NCBI GenBank assembly: GCA_947486505.1
Contig: CANKTT010000039.1
Coordinates: 1 to 12,044 of the forward strand
Reading direction: 5' to 3'
Length of the DNA: 12,044 nt
DNA from: Actinomycetota bacterium
GTDB lineage: Bacteria > Actinomycetota > Actinomycetes > S36-B12 > UBA5976
Shown: positions 7,160 to 12,044 of the stretch, in pieces
Position numbering within the stretch: position 1 is the stretch's first letter
How the letters are laid out: each line of letters starts with the position of its first letter
Made by a program: the position numbers and the translations under genes
The notes under the pieces: model-generated
Told to the model about the DNA's origin: nothing
Databases searched by the model: none
Seen by the model: only the letters and a program-made list of their open reading frames with translations

Positions 7160-9919
7160 TTAGTGCCCCGCACTGGCCCAGGAGGTGCCAATTCCGGTGG
7201 AAACCTCCATAGGTACCGATAAATCGCCTACGGCACCCATGTTTTGCTCAACAATCTCCGTGACTTGCTCAAGTTCACCCGCTGCTACTTCGATGACCAA
7301 TTCGTCGTGGACCTGAAGTAAGAGTCTGGATTTAACACCCGCGGCCTTCAGCGCACCATCAACCTGAAGCATGGCTACCTTCACTAAGTCGGCCGCCGAT
7401 CCTTGGATCGGTGCGTTGAGCGCCATGCGCTCTGCCATTTCTCGCAACTGTCGATTGTCGCTATTCAGGTCAGGAAGGTAACGCCTGCGACCCATGATTG
7501 ATTCGGTGTATCCAAGCTTTCTAGCCTCAACAACAACGTTGGCTAAGTAGTCGCGAACCCCGCCGAATCTTTCAAAGTACGTGTTCATCAAAGACTTGGC
7601 TTGATCGTTACCGATGCTTAGTTGCTGAGCCAAGCCATAGGCCGACAACCCATAAGCCAGTCCATATGACATGGCCTTAATCTGGCGACGCATGTCGGCA
7701 TCGACTTTCTCAGGTGGAACTCCGAAGACTTGCGAACCCACAGTGGTGTGTAAATCTTCTCCCGTCTTTAAAGCAGCGATTAATCCTGGATCGTTCGATA
7801 GGTGTGCCATCACTCGAAGTTCGATCTGACTGTAATCAGCAGTTAGCAGAGTCTCAAAATCCTTTCCAACTACGAAAGTGCCACGAATAGCAAAACCTTC
7901 GTTAGTTCGAATCGGAATGTTCTGCAAATTAGGTTCAGTGCTAGATAGTCGCCCTGTTGCTGCAACCATTTGATTGAAGCTGGTGTGAATCCGATCATCG
8001 GATTGAACTGCAGCAAGCAATCCTGTAACAGTTTGCTTAAGTTTGATCACTTCACGGTAACGAAGCAGCGCAGTAAGTAGTTCATCATCTGGAAACTTTG
8101 CTAATAGTCCCAGTAAAGATTCTGCATCTGTTGTGTAACCGGTCTTAATCTTTTTGGTCTTTGGCAAGCCACGTTCTTCAAACAGAACTTCTTGAAGTTG
8201 TTTTGGTGACCCGAGATTGAACTCATGACCTACGGAGTCGTGCGCTTGCTTTACCGCCTGCGCGGCGTCGGACTCGAAGCTGGCTTCTAACTTCTTAAGT
8301 GCCTTAACGTCTACCGCGATTCCATAGGCTTCCATTTCAGCCAGCAATGGAACCAGCGGCATTTCTACCTGATTGAAAAGGTTTTCCCCACCGCGCTTTT
8401 GCAATTCTTGTTTTAGGAATTCGCTCAAGTCCAGGGTTGCCCGAGCCGCTTTAGCTAAAGCTTCTCCAGAAATTTCAAGTGAGGAATCGAGTGAGAGTTG
8501 CGCACTTGCTTCGGATGAGCCCGCCTCAAGTGACTTACCCAAATAGCGCATAACTAGATCGGCTAACTCAAAATTCCTGCCACCAGGTGACACTAAATAC
8601 GAGGCAATCGCAGTGTCGAAAGCAACTGCGTTAAGTGGCGTTCCCATGGCGTTGAAGGCCAACATTGGTCCCTTGGCATCGTGCAGAATCTTTTGCGAGG
8701 GACTTGCCAGCCAGTTAGCAAGCGTTTCGCCACCATCGCTTGCAGCACACCAAACTGAATCACCGGAACCGTTTACAAAAGCAAGAGCATCAATGTGCCC
8801 AGAGCCACTACCCCAATGACCGTTCGTCGCTAAGGCAACTGGCGAGCCAGCTGCCTTAAGCCACTTGCCGAGTTCTGCTTCAGTTACCTTTTTGGTGACC
8901 ACTTCGAAGCCTTCGCCAGTTGCATCAGATTTGTCTTCAGCTTTAGCAGCTTTTGCTGACACCTTGGTTGGCTTTGATTTAGCCGAGGCATCTGTTTCAG
9001 TGACAGTCGAAGAAATGACACTCGAAGGTGAACTTGAGTTGGATGCACTTGGCCAAGCTGCAAACAATCGAGGTCGAAGTGCTGAGAATTCCAGTGCATC
9101 AAGCGTGGCATGAACAACACTGGCATCGTATTCACGTTTTGCGTAACTATCGATGGCTTTATCGACCGGAGCATCTTCAACCAGTCGGTTCAATTCGTAG
9201 TTCAGTTGCACTTGATCAACATGGGCAAGAAGTGCTTCACCAACCTTGCCACCGATTGAATCAGCAACTGCAAGAATATTCTCAAGTTCACCAAATTCTG
9301 CAATCCATTTTGCTGCTGTCTTTGGTCCTACGCCAGGAACCCCTGGAAGGTTGTCGCTACTTTCGCCAACCAGCGCCGCTAAGGATCGATACTGCTTTGG
9401 TGTGACGCCATACTTTTCAAATACCGCATCTGGTGTCATGTGAACTAAGTCGGACATACCCTTTCGGGGATAAAGAATAGTTACACGCTCATCAATCAAC
9501 TGGAATGAATCCCGGTCGCCACTGACGATGCTCACTGGAAAATCACAACTCTTGGCCAATGTTGCCAGAATGTCATCAGCTTCGAAACCGTCTGCAGTCA
9601 CCACTGAAATGTTCAGTGATTCCAAAACTTGCTTGATTAGCTCAACTTGACCTTTGAACTCGGGTGGTGACTTGGCTCTGGTTGCCTTGTAATCCGGATA
9701 TCTTTCGCTTCGGAAGGTTTGTCTAGAAACGTCAAAGGCAACTACTAGATGTGTGGGTTTCTGATCCTTGAGAACATTTACCAACATCGACACGAAGCCA
9801 TAAACCGCGTTGGTGTGTTGACCTGAACTTGTGGCAAAGTTTTCAACTGGCAGCCCATGAAACGCTCGATAGGCAAGCGAGTGGCCGTCCAAAATGAGAA
9901 ACTTAGGAGTAGCAACCAC
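7160..9919 (-). CDS. polA: DNA polymerase I
   Basis: Pol I removes RNA primers and fills repair and Okazaki gaps. The 919 residues hold an N-terminal 5'-3' flap nuclease (about 1-290; acidic residues D11, D63, E113, D115, D116, D135, D137, D185, D189 in the expected motifs; GVPGVGPKTA helix-hairpin-helix at 193-202), a Ser/Ala/Lys-rich linker (about 290-338), a degenerate 3'-5' exonuclease fold (about 340-520) and the polymerase (about 520-919). Polymerase motifs are A, TADYSQIELR (D695); B, RRQIKAMSYGLAYG (R745, K748, Y752); and C, QVHDELV (D872). The segment where the DxE pair of a proofreading domain would sit reads VALATNGHWG, so proofreading is probably lost, as in mycobacterial and Taq enzymes. 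The start is GTG at 9919, with AGGA seven or eight bases before it. polA is divergent from the thioesterase gene, and rpsA follows downstream with its own promoter. Confidence 0.98.
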   Translation of the reverse strand: MVATPKFLILDGHSLAYRAFHGLPVENFATSSGQHTNAVYGFVSMLVNVLKDQKPTHLVVAFDVSRQTFRSERYPDYKATRAKSPPEFKGQVELIKQVLESLNISVVTADGFEADDILATLAKSCDFPVSIVSGDRDSFQLIDERVTILYPRKGMSDLVHMTPDAVFEKYGVTPKQYRSLAALVGESSDNLPGVPGVGPKTAAKWIAEFGELENILAVADSIGGKVGEALLAHVDQVQLNYELNRLVEDAPVDKAIDSYAKREYDASVVHATLDALEFSALRPRLFAAWPSASNSSSPSSVISSTVTETDASAKSKPTKVSAKAAKAEDKSDATGEGFEVVTKKVTEAELGKWLKAAGSPVALATNGHWGSGSGHIDALAFVNGSGDSVWCAASDGGETLANWLASPSQKILHDAKGPMLAFNAMGTPLNAVAFDTAIASYLVSPGGRNFELADLVMRYLGKSLEAGSSEASAQLSLDSSLEISGEALAKAARATLDLSEFLKQELQKRGGENLFNQVEMPLVPLLAEMEAYGIAVDVKALKKLEASFESDAAQAVKQAHDSVGHEFNLGSPKQLQEVLFEERGLPKTKKIKTGYTTDAESLLGLLAKFPDDELLTALLRYREVIKLKQTVTGLLAAVQSDDRIHTSFNQMVAATGRLSSTEPNLQNIPIRTNEGFAIRGTFVVGKDFETLLTADYSQIELRVMAHLSNDPGLIAALKTGEDLHTTVGSQVFGVPPEKVDADMRRQIKAMSYGLAYGLSAYGLAQQLSIGNDQAKSLMNTYFERFGGVRDYLANVVVEARKLGYTESIMGRRRYLPDLNSDNRQLREMAERMALNAPIQGSAADLVKVAMLQVDGALKAAGVKSRLLLQVHDELVIEVAAGELEQVTEIVEQNMGAVGDLSVPMEVSTGIGTSWASAGH

Positions 9920-9942
9920 GTATTGATCCTAGAGGGGTACCC
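9920..9942. promoter_or_regulatory. Divergent polA/thioesterase start region
   Basis: Only 23 bp separate the two start codons, so each gene's promoter must overlap this gap or the other gene's 5' end. For polA, TAGGAT (9931-9926, minus strand) fits a relaxed TANNNT -10 element and ends six bases before the GTG, which would give a leaderless transcript; the same bases also contain the AGGA ribosome site, so only one reading can be right. No convincing -35 was found at 16-18 bases. For the thioesterase, GAGGGG sits five bases before its ATG. No clear plus-strand -10 was seen. Confidence 0.35.
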
Positions 9943-10350
9943 ATGAGCTCGAACCAAGAGAACCAAGCCGACGGCATAGCAGTCGGCGCAATGGCTGAAC
10001 GAATGGGAATAACCGTTAGTTTTGCCACTGCAAACAAGGTCGTTGGCCACATGCCGGTAGAAGGCAATACTCAACCGTTTGGACTACTTAATGGTGGGGC
10101 CTCGATGGCATTAGCCGAAACTTTGGGATCAGTCGGTGCCCACCTACATGCGGGACCAACTAGAAGTGTGGTTGGAATCGATATCAATGGCACCCATCAC
10201 CGCAGCGCCACCAGTGGTCAAGTTACCGGAACTGCTACCCCACTTAGCCTCGGGCGAACTATCGCAGTTTATGAAATCGTCATCACTGATGAACGTGATA
10301 AAAGACTCTGTACCGCCCGCTTAACCTGCCTACTACGTGATCTGCCCTAG
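9943..10350 (+). CDS. Hotdog-fold acyl-CoA thioesterase (PaaI / EntH-YdiI type)
   Basis: This 135-residue single-domain hotdog protein probably hydrolyses acyl- or aryl-CoA thioesters in the cytoplasm. It resembles E. coli YdiI (MenI) and EntH along most of its length: QPFGLLNGGASMALAETLGSVGA (44-66), then VVGIDINGTHHRSA (76-89) and the closing ARLTCLL. In YdiI the matching block contains Gln48, His54 and the catalytic Glu63. Here these correspond to Gln44, Asn50 and Glu59, so the nucleophile/base Glu and the Gln are kept while the HGG histidine is Asn. The start is ATG at 9943 with GAGGGG five bases upstream. DUF554 follows 37 bp downstream on the same strand. The substrate cannot be read from the sequence. 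No menaquinone or enterobactin genes are nearby, so I give no specific name. Confidence 0.9.
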   Translation: MSSNQENQADGIAVGAMAERMGITVSFATANKVVGHMPVEGNTQPFGLLNGGASMALAETLGSVGAHLHAGPTRSVVGIDINGTHHRSATSGQVTGTATPLSLGRTIAVYEIVITDERDKRLCTARLTCLLRDLP

Positions 10351-10387
10351 ATCCTTAACTCGTACAAATTTGTGAGAAGGTAAATTC

Positions 10388-11113
10388 ATGTTTATTGGGT
10401 CAGGCACGGTTATTAACATCATTGCGGTCCTGATTGGTTCCGCATTAGGTGTATTTATTGCGCACAGATTAAACGAAAAGATCCGAGACGTAGTCACAGA
10501 TGGCCTAGGTCTTGTTACCGGAATGATCGCCGTTCTCACATGTGCTTCCATTACCAATCCCCTGCTAAGTGAGACTCTCGGTGCGGGCTGGCCCGTTCTT
10601 ATTGTGTTAGCTAGCGTTGTGGTCGGTGGAATGCTCGGAACCGTAATGCAAATCGAAGAACGCCTCGAGCGCGCTGGAGATCGACTCAAATCCAGGTTTT
10701 CCAATGACGGATCATCTAAGTTCACTGAAGGCTTCGTCGCAGCATCACTCCTATTTTGTGTCGGAGCCATGTCGGTTCTTGGACCAATCACAGATGGTCT
10801 CGGCGGTGGTAATGAGATTCTCGTTCTTAAGTCGACTCTGGACTTTTTTGCTGCTATCGCCTTTGCTTCGGTTTTCGGGTGGGGCGTTGCGGCATCAGCC
10901 CTCACGATTCTGGTGTTCCAAGGAAGCTTGACTGCCCTTGGTTACGCACTTGGCAACTTCATGTCTGAAGTTCAGGTCTTAATGCTTACTGCAACAGGTG
11001 GCCTTTTGATTCTCGGAATATCACTACGTCTGTTAAACATCAGACAAATCCCAGTTGGCAACATGTTGCCCGCCTTGGTTATTGCCCCGCTATTGACCTT
11101 GCTGGTTGCCTAA
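10388..11113 (+). CDS. DUF554 family integral membrane protein (YdfK/YqgA-like)
   Basis: This 241-residue, highly hydrophobic protein has about seven membrane segments. It belongs to the DUF554 family by its opening GSGTVINIIAVLIGSALG (4-21), the central LLFCVGAMSVLGPITDGLGG (121-140), the LKSTLDFFAAIAFAS stretch (147-161), and the closing RLLNIRQIPVGNMLPAL (214-230). A polar loop at about 87-113 (charged, QIEERLERAGDRLKSRF) splits the protein into two halves. The family has no established biochemical function, so a transporter role would be a guess. The start is ATG at 10388 with GAGAAGG seven bases before it. It probably shares a transcript with the thioesterase 37 bp upstream and ends at the palindromic terminator 8 bp after its stop. 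Confidence 0.9.
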   Translation: MFIGSGTVINIIAVLIGSALGVFIAHRLNEKIRDVVTDGLGLVTGMIAVLTCASITNPLLSETLGAGWPVLIVLASVVVGGMLGTVMQIEERLERAGDRLKSRFSNDGSSKFTEGFVAASLLFCVGAMSVLGPITDGLGGGNEILVLKSTLDFFAAIAFASVFGWGVAASALTILVFQGSLTALGYALGNFMSEVQVLMLTATGGLLILGISLRLLNIRQIPVGNMLPALVIAPLLTLLVA

Positions 11114-11121
11114 GTCGAGCA

Positions 11122-11157
11122 AAAAGAAACCCTGCCAAGCTTGGCAGGGTTTCTTTT
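11122..11157. terminator. Bidirectional intrinsic terminator between DUF554 and livF
   Basis: A perfect 18-bp inverted repeat (36 bp in all, AGCT at the centre as the likely loop) joins a GC-rich core (CCCTGCCA with TGGCAGGG) to A-rich and T-rich flanks. Read on either strand, the hairpin is followed by TTTCTTTT. It starts 8 bp after the DUF554 stop and ends 9 bp before the livF stop, exactly where two convergent transcripts need ending. Confidence 0.93.
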
Positions 11158-11166
11158 ATAGGTTTG

Positions 11167-11895
11167 TTAACCGCCCAGGTAGGCCTGAGCGATAGCTGGA
11201 TCGTCAGCGAGCTTCGAACCGTCACCCTCGAGCTTTAAGTGTCCTGATTCAAGAACGTAGGCATAGTCTGCGATACGAAGCGCAGCCAGAGCGTTTTGCT
11301 CCACCAAAAGAATGGTTACACCAGACTTGCGAATCTCTTCGATGGTTTCAAAGATCAGGTCTACTAGCACTGGTGCCAGACCCATTGAAGGCTCATCCAA
11401 GATAAGAAGCTTTGGATTACCCATCAGCGCGCGACCTACTGCGAGCATTTGCTGCTCTCCACCGGACATAGTTCCGGCCTTTTGGTTTATTCGCTCTTGC
11501 AGTCGTGGGAACAAATCGAGCACGTGTGCGCGAGTTTCTTTCACCGCAGCAGAGTCCTTGCGAAGGTAGGCACCTAGATCAAGATTCTCATCAACTGTCA
11601 TCTTTGGGAAGATGCGACGTCCTTCTGGTGAGTGACAAATTCCCTTGGCCACGATTTCGTGTCCGGCGCTTCCATCAATCTTTTCACCAAGGAATTCGAT
11701 ACTTCCAGACTTTGGCTTTAGTAGACCACTTACCGTGCGAAGTGTTGTTGACTTACCGGCACCGTTGGAACCGATAAGCGAAACAATCTCACCTTCACGA
11801 ACTTCAAGAGTCAGACCCTTAACCGCCGTGATTGCTCCATAGCCGACTGTTATGTCATTGATCTTGAGCATTGCAGGAGTGTTTAAACGTGCCAT
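11167..11895 (-). CDS. livF: Branched-chain amino acid ABC transporter ATP-binding protein LivF
   Basis: LivF is one of the two ATPases that drive the branched-chain (hydrophobic) amino acid importer; it works as a pair with LivG on the cytoplasmic face of LivH/LivM. The 242 residues contain Walker A GSNGAGKST (42-50), the LivF-type SPEGRRIFPKMTVDENL block (89-105) in place of a classic Q-loop, the signature MSGGEQQ (143-149), Walker B LLILDE (163-168) and a switch VEQN (198-201) with Gln where many ABC ATPases have His, as is usual for LivF. The start is ATG at 11895, sharing one base with the livG stop (TAATG), with GGAGG ten bases upstream. A second ATG at codon 9, right before KINDITVGYG, is closer to other LivF N-termini but has no ribosome site. 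The gene ends at the shared terminator. The transported amino acids are inferred. Confidence 0.95.
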   Translation of the reverse strand: MARLNTPAMLKINDITVGYGAITAVKGLTLEVREGEIVSLIGSNGAGKSTTLRTVSGLLKPKSGSIEFLGEKIDGSAGHEIVAKGICHSPEGRRIFPKMTVDENLDLGAYLRKDSAAVKETRAHVLDLFPRLQERINQKAGTMSGGEQQMLAVGRALMGNPKLLILDEPSMGLAPVLVDLIFETIEEIRKSGVTILLVEQNALAALRIADYAYVLESGHLKLEGDGSKLADDPAIAQAYLGG

Positions 11896-12044
11896 TACTT
11901 GCTCGCCTCCGATCCGCTCTTGCCTAAGTAGGCTTCGATTACACGTGGGTTTGACTTGATTTCTGCCGGCGAACCTTCAGCAATCTTTTGTCCTTGATCA
12001 AGAACCGTAATGCGTTCTGAAACCTGCATAACAACGCTCATGTC
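11895..12044 (-). CDS. livG: Branched-chain amino acid ABC transporter ATP-binding protein LivG, C-terminal end
   Basis: Only the last 49 codons and the stop are present; the rest lies beyond the right edge of the window. They begin [18 protein letters not shown], the stretch that follows the switch histidine in LivG proteins, and continue with [22 protein letters not shown], a typical LivG ending. The stop TAA overlaps the livF ATG by one base, which points to translational coupling of equal amounts of the two ATPases. The permease and binding-protein genes would be expected further right, upstream in transcription. Confidence 0.9.
   Translation of the reverse strand, partial: DMSVVMQVSERITVLDQGQKIAEGSPAEIKSNPRVIEAYLGKSGSEASK

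Noticed and set aside
7133..7161. Terminator after polA: AAACCG and CGGTTT pairing followed by a short T-run
   Set aside because: The stem is six base pairs around a 17-base loop and overlaps the -35 box of the rpsA promoter, so it is too weak to call.
8884..9180. Second long minus-strand frame inside polA, opposite further frames on the plus strand
   Set aside because: It overlaps the Ser/Ala/Lys-rich linker and neighbouring domains of polA, where low-complexity codons open other frames. It has no recognisable domain and no ribosome site.
9028..9405. 125-codon plus-strand frame antisense to polA, product rich in His and Gln
   Set aside because: It is antisense to the conserved flap nuclease and linker of Pol I. 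The composition is typical of a shadow frame and no ribosome site was seen.
9934..9941. GGGTACCC palindrome in the polA/thioesterase gap
   Set aside because: Eight bases of symmetry are common by chance, and part of it is the spacer after the thioesterase ribosome site.
10364..10373. Ten-base palindrome ACAAATTTGT in the gap before DUF554, possible operator
   Set aside because: About a dozen perfect ten-base palindromes are expected by chance in 12 kb, and no regulator gene is nearby.
10333..10905. 190-codon minus-strand frame opposite DUF554
   Set aside because: It lies fully antisense to a well-supported membrane protein gene. Its product is rich in Pro, Ser, Arg and Thr with no domain, as expected from reading hydrophobic codons backwards.

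Overview
The window looks like a chromosomal housekeeping segment from an actinobacterium with moderate to low GC (high 40s percent by eye, not computed). RpsA has the four-S1-domain actinobacterial layout with its characteristic C-terminal tail. UvrB starts with the actinobacterial-type segment ending in APFEV. DNA polymerase I has a degenerate proofreading domain and a Tyr in the O-helix, as in mycobacteria. GTG starts are common. The gene order (liv transporter, thioesterase/polA, rpsA, coaE, uvrB, TerC, uvrA) resembles a block I recall from Streptomyces, here much more compact. A small-genome freshwater actinobacterium (acI/Nanopelagicales type) is a reasonable guess, but it is inference only.

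Layout. From 1 to 9919 everything reads on the minus strand, so transcription order runs from high to low coordinates. polA (9919-7160) comes first. A 158-bp gap follows, holding a good sigma70-type promoter and a leader for rpsA (7001-5550). A strong hairpin terminator at 5541-5504 ends the rpsA unit. Next is a tight gene string with gaps of 9-28 bp: coaE, uvrB, a TerC-family membrane protein, a second TerC paralogue, and uvrA, which is cut by the left edge of the window. On the plus strand, divergent from polA with only 23 bp between the start codons, lie a hotdog-fold thioesterase (9943-10350) and a DUF554 membrane protein (10388-11113). A perfect 18-bp inverted repeat (11122-11157) is a bidirectional terminator between DUF554 and the convergent livG-livF genes. 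livF is complete, and only the last 49 codons of livG are present.

How the genes fit together. UvrA and UvrB are the damage-recognition and damage-verification proteins of nucleotide excision repair, and Pol I fills the resulting gap. CoaE makes coenzyme A and S1 serves translation initiation. The two TerC proteins are probable metal (Mn2+-type) exporters placed between uvrB and uvrA. LivG and LivF are the ATPases of a branched-chain amino acid importer.

I found no mobile element, CRISPR array, tRNA, rRNA or obviously foreign gene, and no gene-free stretch longer than 300 bases. Nothing here is convincingly a new system. The points most worth a second look are the duplicated TerC pair inside the uvr operon, the His-to-Asn change in the thioesterase active site, the two candidate starts and structured leader of rpsA, and the very short polA/thioesterase divergent gap.
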